From Melittangium boletus DSM 14713 (GTDB taxonomy: Bacteria; Myxococcota; Myxococcia; Myxococcales; Myxococcaceae): DNA of 64,000 nucleotides. Made by a program: the position numbers and the translations under genes. Location: NCBI RefSeq assembly GCF_002305855.1, contig NZ_CP022163.1, forward strand, positions 8,499,765 through 8,563,764. The letters are read 5' to 3'. A model generated the notes under the pieces. It was given only the letters and a program-made list of their open reading frames with translations, was not told where the DNA came from and made no database searches. This document shows positions 32,822-40,185 of the stretch, piece after piece (positions within the stretch are counted from its first letter, which is position 1; the number at the start of each line of letters is the position of its first letter).

Positions 32822-33988
32822 CTAGAGACCGAGTCCCCTCGCGATGAGGTTCTTCTGGATCTCGGAGGTGCCGGAATACAGGGTACTGCCGACGGCATCC
32901 CGCAGGTCCCGCTCGACCTGCTGCTCTGTCATGTAGCCATAACCCCCGAACACCTGGATCGCGTCGAGGCAGGACTGGACGTAGGACTCGGACACGTGGA
33001 GCTTGGCCAGCGAGGCCTCGAGCGCCGCGGGCAGCCCGCGATCCTTCAACCAGCCCACGCGGTAGACGAGCGGCCGGCACGTGTCGAGGCGGACCTTCAT
33101 GCCGACGATGAGGTTGGCCACGGACTGGAACTTGCCGATGGCCTGGCCGAATTGCTTGCGCTGGCGCGCATGGTCGATGCAGCGCTCGAGCTGCCGCTGC
33201 AAGGCGCCCAGGCAGTTGGCCAGGATGCATCCGCGCTCCCACTCCATCGCGTGGCCGAAGACCTCCAGGCCGCGGCCCTCGCGGCCCAATCTGTTGCCCA
33301 CGGGAATCCGGCAGTCCTCGAGGCTCAGCTCGGCCATGGGGGATGTTTTCAGCCCCATCTTGTCCGTGGGCCGGCCAATCACGAGCCCGGGCGTGTCCTT
33401 CTCGACCAGGAAGGCGGTGACGCCCATGGCGCCCATCTCCCGGCCCAGCGTCGCGTAGACGACGAACACGTCCGCCACGGGCGCGTTCGTGATGAACAGC
33501 TTCGAGCCGTTCAGCACGTACTCCTCGCCCTGGCGCTCCACGCGTGTGTGCATGGCGGCCACGTCCGAGCCCGCCTCCGCTTCGGTCGTCGCGTTGGCGC
33601 CAATCCGGGAGCCGTCCAGCAGTCCTGGCAGGAACCGGCGCCGCTGCGCCTCCGTGCCGAAGCGGGCCAGGGGCAGGACGGTCGTCCACAGGTGGGCGTT
33701 GAGGGAGAACAACAGGCCCTGGTCGGACGCCGCGTAACCCAGTCCTTCCATCACCGCGATGACGCTCGACAGGGACAGGCCCAGCCCCCCGTGCTCCGGG
33801 GCCACGGGCAGGGTGAACAGCCCGAATCCGGCGCACTGCTTCCAGCCCTCGGCGTCGAAGTGGGCGTGGCGATCCTGGGTGACCATGTCGGTGCGCAGGG
33901 CCCGGCGGGCGAACTCCACCGCCTTCTTCCGGAGGTGGGCCTGTTCGTCCGTCAGAAGGGGGTCCACCGTTTCAATCCAGTCCGGCAT
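32822..33988 (-). CDS. Acyl-CoA-dehydrogenase-like flavoenzyme
   Basis: This 388-residue protein has the complete ACAD fold: FAD-binding GANATTEAEAGSDVAAM, FITNAPVAD, DKMGLKTSPMAELSLEDCRIP, RKQFGQAIGKFQSV, QVFGGYGYMTEQQVERDLRDA and LYSGTSEIQKNLI. At the usual MCAD/SCAD catalytic Glu position (YEGT) there is Ser; an isovaleryl-CoA-dehydrogenase-like Glu in MEWERG could act as base instead. In natural-product clusters such enzymes often oxidise carrier-protein-bound substrates, and a lone carrier protein is encoded 0.8 kb away. MPDWIE (33988) is taken as start on homology; 34024 would touch the divergent hydrolase start. Confidence 0.85.
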   Translation of the reverse strand: MPDWIETVDPLLTDEQAHLRKKAVEFARRALRTDMVTQDRHAHFDAEGWKQCAGFGLFTLPVAPEHGGLGLSLSSVIAVMEGLGYAASDQGLLFSLNAHLWTTVLPLARFGTEAQRRRFLPGLLDGSRIGANATTEAEAGSDVAAMHTRVERQGEEYVLNGSKLFITNAPVADVFVVYATLGREMGAMGVTAFLVEKDTPGLVIGRPTDKMGLKTSPMAELSLEDCRIPVGNRLGREGRGLEVFGHAMEWERGCILANCLGALQRQLERCIDHARQRKQFGQAIGKFQSVANLIVGMKVRLDTCRPLVYRVGWLKDRGLPAALEASLAKLHVSESYVQSCLDAIQVFGGYGYMTEQQVERDLRDAVGSTLYSGTSEIQKNLIARGLGL

Positions 33989-34022
33989 GCCTCCATGATA
34001 GTGAGGGGGCGCGGCCAGGACC

Positions 34023-34814
34023 ATGGAGACCCTTCTTTCAACCGATGGAACTCCGATTGCCTTCACCCGGGAAGGCAGCGGACCTTCACTGGTGCTTGTT
34101 CATGGCACCAACAACGATCATTCCGTCTGGACGCCCGTGCTGCCCGCGTTGCGCAAGCGCTTCACGGTGTACGCGATGGATCGCCGGGGGCGGGGGCGCA
34201 GTGGCGATGGCGGGGCCTATGCGATCGAGCGCGAGTTCGAGGATGTCGCCACCCTGGTGGACGCGGTGCCGGGTCCGGTCCTGCTCGTCGGTCACTCCTT
34301 TGGTGCCTTCTGCTCGCTCGAGGCGGCGCTGCTCGCGCGCAACCTCGGCAAGCTCGTGCTCTATGAGCCGCCCCTCGTCGCGGTGAGTGAGGTCACGTCA
34401 CCGGAGATCATCGGACGCATCGATGAGCTGGTGCGCACGCAACAGCGGGAGCTGGCGCTGGAGGTGTTCCTCCGGGAGGTCGCCCGGACGCCAGAGTCTC
34501 AATTGAAGCTGCTGCGCGCGCTCCCCGCGTGGTCCGCCTGGAGCGCCGTGGCGCATACGCTGCCGCGGGAGATCCGGGCCGTGGAGGGCTATGCCCTGGT
34601 GGGTTCGCGCTTCTCCCGGCTGGACATTCCCGTGCTGCTGCTGCTCGGGGGAGACAGTCCGCCGTTCTTCGCCTCGGTGATCGACTCGCTGCGCCAGGCG
34701 CTTCCCCGGAGCCGGGTGGCCGTCATGCCCCAGCAGAGACATCTCGCGATGATCACCGCCCCCGCGTTGTTCGTGCGGGAGCTCCTGGCCCACGCGGATT
34801 CCACGTGGGAGTAG
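34023..34814 (+). CDS. Alpha/beta hydrolase
   Basis: This 263-residue enzyme has the nucleophile elbow GHSFGAF, oxyanion region LVHGTNNDHSVW, YAMDRRGRGRSGD, and a late acid/His pair (LLLLGGDSPPF and MPQQRHLAM). The fold is certain; the substrate is not. It is the only plus-strand gene within the predicted cluster, divergent from the acyl-CoA-dehydrogenase-like gene with starts 35 bases apart, so the two may share a bidirectional promoter. It ends immediately before the convergent carrier-protein stop (34814/34815). It could release or hydrolyse a thioester intermediate. Confidence 0.85.
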   Translation: METLLSTDGTPIAFTREGSGPSLVLVHGTNNDHSVWTPVLPALRKRFTVYAMDRRGRGRSGDGGAYAIEREFEDVATLVDAVPGPVLLVGHSFGAFCSLEAALLARNLGKLVLYEPPLVAVSEVTSPEIIGRIDELVRTQQRELALEVFLREVARTPESQLKLLRALPAWSAWSAVAHTLPREIRAVEGYALVGSRFSRLDIPVLLLLGGDSPPFFASVIDSLRQALPRSRVAVMPQQRHLAMITAPALFVRELLAHADSTWE

Positions 34815-35060
34815 TTACGAGGCGCGGCGCTGGACGAAGGCCACGAGGCTGGCCACCGTGCCGAAGTTGGTGTCGTTGACTTCCTGGGGGGCCACCTCGA
34901 ACAGGAACTCGGTCTCGATGTAGTTGACGAGGTCCAGGGTGGACATGGAGTTCAAGACGCCGTAGCCCAGCAGCGGCGTGTCATCGGTCAGATTCTCGGG
35001 GGATTCACCCACGAGGTAGTTGGTCAGGATCCGCTGACGGATCTTCTCTCGAGCGCTCAT
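34815..35060 (-). CDS. Free-standing acyl/peptidyl carrier protein
   Basis: This 81-residue four-helix carrier protein has the phosphopantetheine attachment site GVLNSM, giving Ser38 (family form GxDSL, here Asn precedes Ser). Single-domain carriers of this kind hold aminoacyl or acyl groups as thioesters for dehydrogenases, oxygenases or transferases. Its ATG overlaps the stop of the sugar-binding-protein gene by four bases, an odd partnership. No adenylation domain, ketosynthase or phosphopantetheinyl transferase is encoded in this window, so loading must come from elsewhere. Confidence 0.87.
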   Translation of the reverse strand: MSAREKIRQRILTNYLVGESPENLTDDTPLLGYGVLNSMSTLDLVNYIETEFLFEVAPQEVNDTNFGTVASLVAFVQRRAS

Positions 35061-36325
35061 GGGGATTCTCCTCGGTTTTGGGGGACGGGCTTGTCCTGGG
35101 CGCCTCGTCGCAGCGCCGTCACTTCTTTCTGGACGATGCGCTGGGCGTCATCCAGCGCGGCCTTGGGCGTGGCGAGCCGGTGCGCCACGGCGTTCATGGC
35201 CGAGGTCGCGGGACCCCAGACCATGGTCATCTCCGGCAGGTTGGGCATGGGCACGGACGTCCTGGCCTGCTCGCGGATGGCGGACAACACGGGATCCTGG
35301 GCCACGGCGGGGTCCTCGTACACCTGGGCGAGCGCGGGGTTCTGCCGGCCCTGGAGCGCCATGACGCGGGCGCCCTCGGGCCCGGTGAGGTAGCGCAGGA
35401 AGGCGTAGGCGGCGTCCTTGTTCGCCGAGTGCGAGGAGATGGCCACGCCCTCCACGGTGAGCCAGGGCCGCATGGGCTTGCCGCCCGCCTCGTCCACGGT
35501 GGGCAGCGGCGCGAGCCCGTAGTCGACTCCCTGGGCGATCTCCCCGATGAACCAGGGGCCGGAGAAGACGATGGCCGCCTTGCCCTCGTTGAAGAGCGAC
35601 GTGACGAGCGCGGTGGAGGGCTCGGCGGGCAGCATGCCCTTCTCGGCCGTCCACTTGAGGAGGAAGTCGAGCGACTTGACGTTCTCCGGCGCGTCCAGGC
35701 GCACCTTGGGTCCCGGGTCGAACACGCGTCCACCAAAGGCCTGCATCAAGGCCGCATGATAATAGAAGTCCGTGTATGGATAGGCGAGGCACACGCCGCC
35801 CTTGCCCGCGGGGCTGGTGTGCAAGGCCTTGCAGGCGGTGCGCAGCTCCCCGGTGGTGCGTGGGGGTTTGGACAGGAGCTTCTTGTTGTAGAGCAGGGTG
35901 ATGGACTTGAAGTTCAGGGGCAGGGCATAGACGGTGCCCCGGTAGGTCATCGCCTCCAGGGTGCCGGGCACGTAACGCTCGCGGATGGAGGGCTCCAGGA
36001 AGAAGTCGAGCGGTTCGAGCAGACCGCCACCCTCCACCCAACCGCCGAGCCGGTCCTGCGGGAAGACGAAGACATCCGGCCCCACGCCGCGAGACAGGGT
36101 GGCGGAGATCTTGTCGGTGAAGGCATCCGAGGGGATGGCCAGCAGCTTCACGCGCACGCCGGCCCCACCCTGGGCGGCGTTGAACGCGGCGGTGACCTTC
36201 TCCAGGGCGGTGCGCTCGGAGGCCCGGTAGCCATGCCACACCACCACCTCGGCGGCGTGGGCGCTCGAGGCCCAGCGGAACAAACACAGCAGGAGCAGCA
36301 GGGAAACGGATGGACGGCGATTCAT
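35057..36325 (-). CDS. Extracellular solute-binding protein, maltose-binding-like
   Basis: This 422-residue exported protein has a Sec signal (cleavage after AHA near residue 24) and the carbohydrate-binding cluster pattern VVVWHGYRASERTALEKVTAAFNA, GVGPDVFVFPQDRLGGWVEGG, YALPLNFKSITLLYNKKLL and FSGPWFIGEI, as in MalE. Such proteins normally work with MalF/MalG permeases and an ATPase; none is adjacent. Instead it is coupled by ATGA to the carrier-protein gene. It may be an orphan whose permease lies elsewhere, or a relic upstream gene whose promoter now drives the carrier protein. Confidence 0.88.
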   Translation of the reverse strand: MNRRPSVSLLLLLCLFRWASSAHAAEVVVWHGYRASERTALEKVTAAFNAAQGGAGVRVKLLAIPSDAFTDKISATLSRGVGPDVFVFPQDRLGGWVEGGGLLEPLDFFLEPSIRERYVPGTLEAMTYRGTVYALPLNFKSITLLYNKKLLSKPPRTTGELRTACKALHTSPAGKGGVCLAYPYTDFYYHAALMQAFGGRVFDPGPKVRLDAPENVKSLDFLLKWTAEKGMLPAEPSTALVTSLFNEGKAAIVFSGPWFIGEIAQGVDYGLAPLPTVDEAGGKPMRPWLTVEGVAISSHSANKDAAYAFLRYLTGPEGARVMALQGRQNPALAQVYEDPAVAQDPVLSAIREQARTSVPMPNLPEMTMVWGPATSAMNAVAHRLATPKAALDDAQRIVQKEVTALRRGAQDKPVPQNRGESP

Positions 36326-36415
36326 GCGCGGGCGCTCCTTGGGGCGGGAGGCCCCACCATCGCACGAGTTGCCTGTGCGGATGCCAGTCGGGGAGGTGTT
36401 GGGAGGCGCGGCGAA

Positions 36416-36446
36416 ACTCCGGGGAGAAGGTGATTCTCCCCGGAGT
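36416..36446. terminator. Strong hairpin downstream of the EF-hand gene
   Basis: Perfect 13-bp arms at 36416-36428 and 36434-36446 with a 5-nt loop lie 9 bases past the EF-hand stop (minus strand). No long T tract follows. It should end the EF-hand transcript and insulate the solute-binding-protein promoter. Confidence 0.75.
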
Positions 36447-36454
36447 GAAGGAGA

Positions 36455-37015
36455 CTACGCCCTGGCGGGCTGGACGCCCATCAGCAGCATGCTGCCCGCG
36501 CAGTTGGGGTCGGTGCTGTAGAACATTTCCTTGACCAGGGCGTCCCACTCGGTCCGGCTCAGCTTGCTCGGATCGCTGCGGGCGTGCTTGCTGAACGCCT
36601 TCTTGACGTCCCCGTTGGTGATCCCGTAGGCCTTACAAAGGCCCTCGAACTCGTCGGACGAGATGGTGCCGCTGCCATTGTGATCGGCGCACGTGAAGAG
36701 GATGTTCGAGATGGAGCTCACGACCTGAGAGGCATTGGCCTTGGGATCCTTCTGGAGTTGAGCGAAGTAGTCGACGAACTCCTTCTGGGTGACCCGTCCA
36801 TCACGGTCCTTGTCCAGGGTGCTCATCGACTGCCAGAAGCTCTGGAAGCTCGCCTTGAGCTTCTCGCACTTCTTCGCGTCCTGGGCGCAGCGCTCCTCCT
36901 TGGCGACACGATCCGCCATGGCATCGAGGTCGGCCTTGTCGATGTAGCCGCTGCCATCGACATCGAAGGACCGGAAGAGGTGCTGGATCTTCTGCTCGTG
37001 AATGCTGGGCTGCAT
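36455..37015 (-). CDS. Calerythrin-like EF-hand calcium-binding protein
   Basis: This 186-residue cytoplasmic protein has three canonical EF-hand loops: DVDGSGYIDKAD (residues 18-29), DKDRDGRVTQKE in the middle and DHNGSGTISSDE, plus a fourth degenerate site (ARSDPSKLSRTE). This matches the four-hand calerythrin/CalD group of actinobacteria and myxobacteria, which buffer or sense intracellular calcium. ATG 37015 follows AAGGGGGAAACC; the earlier Met at 37036 lacks a site. It is a single-gene unit ended by the hairpin at 36416-36446. In myxobacteria calcium affects motility and development, but no partner is visible. Confidence 0.93.
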   Translation of the reverse strand: MQPSIHEQKIQHLFRSFDVDGSGYIDKADLDAMADRVAKEERCAQDAKKCEKLKASFQSFWQSMSTLDKDRDGRVTQKEFVDYFAQLQKDPKANASQVVSSISNILFTCADHNGSGTISSDEFEGLCKAYGITNGDVKKAFSKHARSDPSKLSRTEWDALVKEMFYSTDPNCAGSMLLMGVQPARA

Positions 37016-37276
37016 GGTTTCCCCCTTGATCGTCATGCGTTCTGTCGAACGGGGGAGAACTTCTCTCGGAACTCAGTGCCCAACGCTGAATCGCTCTTCC
37101 CCCCCGGTCGAGCAGGGCCTGAATACACCAGATTCCAAGCGTGAAACATGAAAAAGCACGCGCCTTTCATGCTTGTTTTGAAAACGGACAGAACAGACAT
37201 CGGCTGACTCCAGACACAGGCGCTACCGCCTCCAAGGTCGATGGGGTAGGCTCGCTCCTTCCCGGAGGCGCATGAG

Positions 37277-37912
37277 ATGACGATCACCCAGTCCCTGCTG
37301 ACGTTCCTGCTCGCCGCGGGCGTGCTGACGATCACCCCTGGCGTCGATACGGTGATGGTGCTTCGCACCTCGACCCTCGAGGGTCCCCGGCACGCGGCGT
37401 TCGCGGCCTTGGGGATTGGTCTCGGATGCCTCCTCTGGGGCGCGGCGGTGGCGCTCGGGCTCGGCGCCCTGTTGGCCGCCTCGGAGCTCGCCTTCACCCT
37501 GCTCAAGTGGGCCGGTGCCGCCTACCTCGTCTGGCTGGGCGTGGGGTTGATCCGCGCGCCCCGCTCCTCCCTCGCGCTGCCGGGCGCGGACGGCACGGCC
37601 ACCGCCCGGAGGGGAGGGATGGACTGGCTGCGAAAGGGGTTGTTCACCAACCTCCTGAACCCGAAGGTCGGCGTGTTCTACATCACGCTCCTGCCGCAGT
37701 TCGTGCCCGGTGGCGTTCCCGTCGCGGGCTACACCTTCCTCCTGGCCGTCATCCACGTGGGGCTGGGTCTGCTCTGGGGGTTGTTGTTGATCGGCGCGTC
37801 GGTGCCGCTCAGCCGGACGCTCAGCCGCCCCTCGGTCATCAAGGCCATGGATCGGATGACCGGGTTCATGTTCATCGCGTTCGGGGCCCGGCTCGCGTTG
37901 GCGCGGCGCTGA
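37277..37912 (+). CDS. LysE/RhtB-family amino-acid exporter
   Basis: This 211-residue membrane protein has six hydrophobic segments and the family signature TPGVDTVMVLRTSTLEG near residue 22 (form PGPxxxxV). It continues with GIGLGCLLWGAAVALGLGALL, WAGAAYLVWLGVGLIR and KGLFTNLLNPKVGVFYITLLPQFVP. Members pump amino acids or homoserine lactones out of the cell. The substrate is unknown. No regulator of the LysG type is nearby. Confidence 0.92.
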   Translation: MTITQSLLTFLLAAGVLTITPGVDTVMVLRTSTLEGPRHAAFAALGIGLGCLLWGAAVALGLGALLAASELAFTLLKWAGAAYLVWLGVGLIRAPRSSLALPGADGTATARRGGMDWLRKGLFTNLLNPKVGVFYITLLPQFVPGGVPVAGYTFLLAVIHVGLGLLWGLLLIGASVPLSRTLSRPSVIKAMDRMTGFMFIAFGARLALARR

Positions 37913-37927
37913 CACTATACGTCCCGG

Positions 37928-38097
37928 GGACTTGGACGAGAGCCGTGCGCTACGCGACACCCTGGAGCGGACCCAGGTCGAGCTGCGTCAGTCGAAGGAC
38001 GCCCTGGCCCCGCTCCATTCCCTTGCTGGACCCGGCTCGCGGCCACGAGACGATCGGCGAGCTGCTCTGGCAGGCGGTGCTGGACAGGGTGATGTAG
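37928..38097 (+). pseudogene. Frameshifted 3' remnant of an unidentified gene
   Basis: Right after the LysE gene the plus strand shows coding character split over two frames: DESRALRDTLERTQVELRQS first, then LLDPARGHETIGELLWQAVLDRVM with TAG at 38095-38097. There is no start or ribosome site. The helical, coiled-coil-like first half and the break suggest the end of a lost gene. The family is not recognised. Confidence 0.35.
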
Positions 38098-38102
38098 AGC
38101 GC

Positions 38103-39917
38103 TCACTCCCCGACGATGTCGGCGGTGAACACCAGGCGCTGCTCGCCAGTGAGCACGAAGTCCCGCTCCCAGACGGCGTCATCCTGGGTGACGCGCAGGC
38201 TGTGCTCGCCCTCGAACATGGTCTGCTCCACCACCGGGGCCTTGCCCAGTTGCCGTCCGTCCAGCGTGACCTGGGCGCCCGTCGGCGCGTGGATGAGCAC
38301 CGAGCCCATGGTCAGGCGGATGTTGAACGTCACCTTCTCCGTCGTGGCGCGCACGTCGATGAGCCGTGCCGTGCGCAGGCCCTTCGCCTCGTCCGTGAAG
38401 GTGAGCATGTGGCGGCCCGGAGACAGCGGCACCTGCAGGGGCGTGTGGCCCATGTTCCGGCCATCGATGGCGATGGCCACATCGGGGTTCACGAGGATCT
38501 CCACGGGTGTGGAGGGCACGGTGGCCGCCGGCGCCGCGGCGCCGACCTTCGTGGGCGCGGGCGCGGGCACGCCCGCGTCGATGGGCTCCTCCACGATGAG
38601 CACCGGCGCGGCGATGTCCACGGGCGCTCCCGTGTCATCGGTGACCGAGAGCTCGGGCCGGCCGCGGATGCTCCAGATGAGGCCCACCGCGCTCACGAAC
38701 AGCACGGCGCCCACGGCGCTAATGAGCGCGGAGGGCATGAAGCGCGAGCGCCTGGAGGGAGGTGGCGCGACGGGTGGCATCACGGCCGCGGGCACGAGCG
38801 GCCCGGTGACCGGGATGGGCTCGGGGAGGGGCGGCGGGAGCCGGACCTCGATCGCCGCGGCGGTGGGAAGCGGCGTGGGCAGCACGGACGCGGCCTCGAA
38901 GCGGGGCACCGGCTCCGGAGCGGGCGGCGGCGCGGCCTCGACGACGGGCGCGGGGGCGGGAGCGGGCGGAGTCGCGGGGCGCGTCAGCTCCGCGATTCCC
39001 TTGTCGATCATCGCCCTGCGCGCGCGCCGGGTTTCTCCATCGCGGGGAATCTGCCGGGCGAGGAACTCGGAGAAGGCGGTGGGGGTGGGCAGCTCGCCCA
39101 CGATGGCCACCAGGGCCTCGCGGAACGCGAGGGCGCTCGGGTAGCGCTCCTTGGCGCGCTTGGCCGTGGCGCGGCGGATGACCTCGTTGAAGGGCAGGGG
39201 CACTTCCTCGGGCAGCGGCGGCAGCGGCCGCGAGAGGATGGCCTTGTCCGGATCGATGGAGTCCTGGAAGGGTTTGCGCCCGGACAGGCACTCGTGCAGC
39301 AGCAGGCCCAGGAGGAAGACGTCCGTGGGAATGGACGAGGCCTCGCGGCCGCCCATGAGCTGCTCGGGGGCGCTGTACAGGCGGCGGTTGCGCACGCGGC
39401 GGCCGTTGCCCTCGCGTGGCGCGACGCTCAGCGCGCCATAGCCGGACACCTTCACCACGCCCTCGAAGGAGACCATGATGGTCTCCGGCCGCAGATCCGC
39501 GTGGACGAAGGGCGTGCCATCGTCATTGCCCGCGACGTGGGCGTAGTGCACCCCCATGGCCACGTCCGCGGCGATGAGCGCGGCGAACGGAGGCGGCAGG
39601 CGCGGGCTCACGTCCAACACATGACGCAGGGGCTCGCCGTCCGCGTACTCCGTCACCCGTGCGACCTTTCCCTCCAGCGTCACCAGGCCGTGCACCCGCA
39701 GGATGTGGGGGTGCTCGAACACGACCGCGCGCTCCGTCTCCTTCTGGAGCCGCGCCAGCATCATCGCGTCCTGGGCCACCTCGGCCGGGGCCCACACCAC
39801 CACCACTGGAAGGGGTGGCGAGCCCGCCTCGAGGGCCAGGGCAAGGGACGGTCGGGTGCCCTCACCCGGGATGAGAGGACCCAGCAACTGATAGCGAACC
39901 TGACTCATGGGCGTCAT
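38103..39917 (-). CDS. Protein-kinase-like pseudokinase with transmembrane helix and two PEGA domains
   Basis: This 604-residue protein is laid out as a membrane Ser/Thr kinase. Residues 5-290 are kinase-like, 310-415 a Pro/Ala linker, then a transmembrane helix (MPSALISAVGAVLFVSAVGLIW) and a periplasmic part with two PEGA repeats (VEILVNPDVAIAIDGRNMGHTPL and GSVLIHAPTGAQVTLDGRQLGKAP). Key kinase residues are absent: the beta-3 strand reads PVVVVWAP with no Lys, HRD reads HAD (139-141), and DFG reads SGYG (158-161) with no metal-binding Asp. No glycine-rich loop is seen. It should not phosphorylate and more likely senses or scaffolds. The start may be 39917 or 39908. Confidence 0.85.
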   Translation of the reverse strand: MTPMSQVRYQLLGPLIPGEGTRPSLALALEAGSPPLPVVVVWAPAEVAQDAMMLARLQKETERAVVFEHPHILRVHGLVTLEGKVARVTEYADGEPLRHVLDVSPRLPPPFAALIAADVAMGVHYAHVAGNDDGTPFVHADLRPETIMVSFEGVVKVSGYGALSVAPREGNGRRVRNRRLYSAPEQLMGGREASSIPTDVFLLGLLLHECLSGRKPFQDSIDPDKAILSRPLPPLPEEVPLPFNEVIRRATAKRAKERYPSALAFREALVAIVGELPTPTAFSEFLARQIPRDGETRRARRAMIDKGIAELTRPATPPAPAPAPVVEAAPPPAPEPVPRFEAASVLPTPLPTAAAIEVRLPPPLPEPIPVTGPLVPAAVMPPVAPPPSRRSRFMPSALISAVGAVLFVSAVGLIWSIRGRPELSVTDDTGAPVDIAAPVLIVEEPIDAGVPAPAPTKVGAAAPAATVPSTPVEILVNPDVAIAIDGRNMGHTPLQVPLSPGRHMLTFTDEAKGLRTARLIDVRATTEKVTFNIRLTMGSVLIHAPTGAQVTLDGRQLGKAPVVEQTMFEGEHSLRVTQDDAVWERDFVLTGEQRLVFTADIVGE

Positions 39918-40185
39918 GTTTTACGGCTCTCCGGTGCGCACCGCCAGGGGACGCCGGTACGAATCAAATGCCTTGGACAGTCGCTTGCATGACAGGCAAC
40001 CCTGGCGCGGGTTTCCCCGGACCGTTCTCTGGAAGACGCGTAAAAACTCGTTAAACTTCGCTTCCAGGAAAACTTCTTTCACCTCACAAGGTAAACCGGG
40101 TAATAGTCCGTCGGGACTGAATTACTTTGTTGGGGCTGTCCTTTGTTTCGCCGTGAGTGGAACGGCCCCCATCGAGGGAGCGGGT
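39918..40185. other. AT-enriched divergent promoter region
   Basis: These 268 bases between the divergent pseudokinase and acyltransferase genes have lower GC than flanking genes, especially 40040-40135 (runs such as GTAAAAACTCGTTAAAC). That suggests promoters for one or both genes. I could not fix -35/-10 or sigma-54 elements with confidence. Confidence 0.5.

Noticed and set aside
32822..33988. Loss of the catalytic Glu in the acyl-CoA-dehydrogenase-like enzyme as evidence of inactivity
   Set aside because: Isovaleryl-CoA-dehydrogenase-type enzymes take the base from another helix, and a Glu is present at a matching place (MEWERG).
37932..39992. A 686-codon plus-strand open frame opposite the pseudokinase
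   Set aside because: Arg/His/Gly-rich antisense sequence; only the first 50 or so codons look like a gene remnant and these are reported separately.
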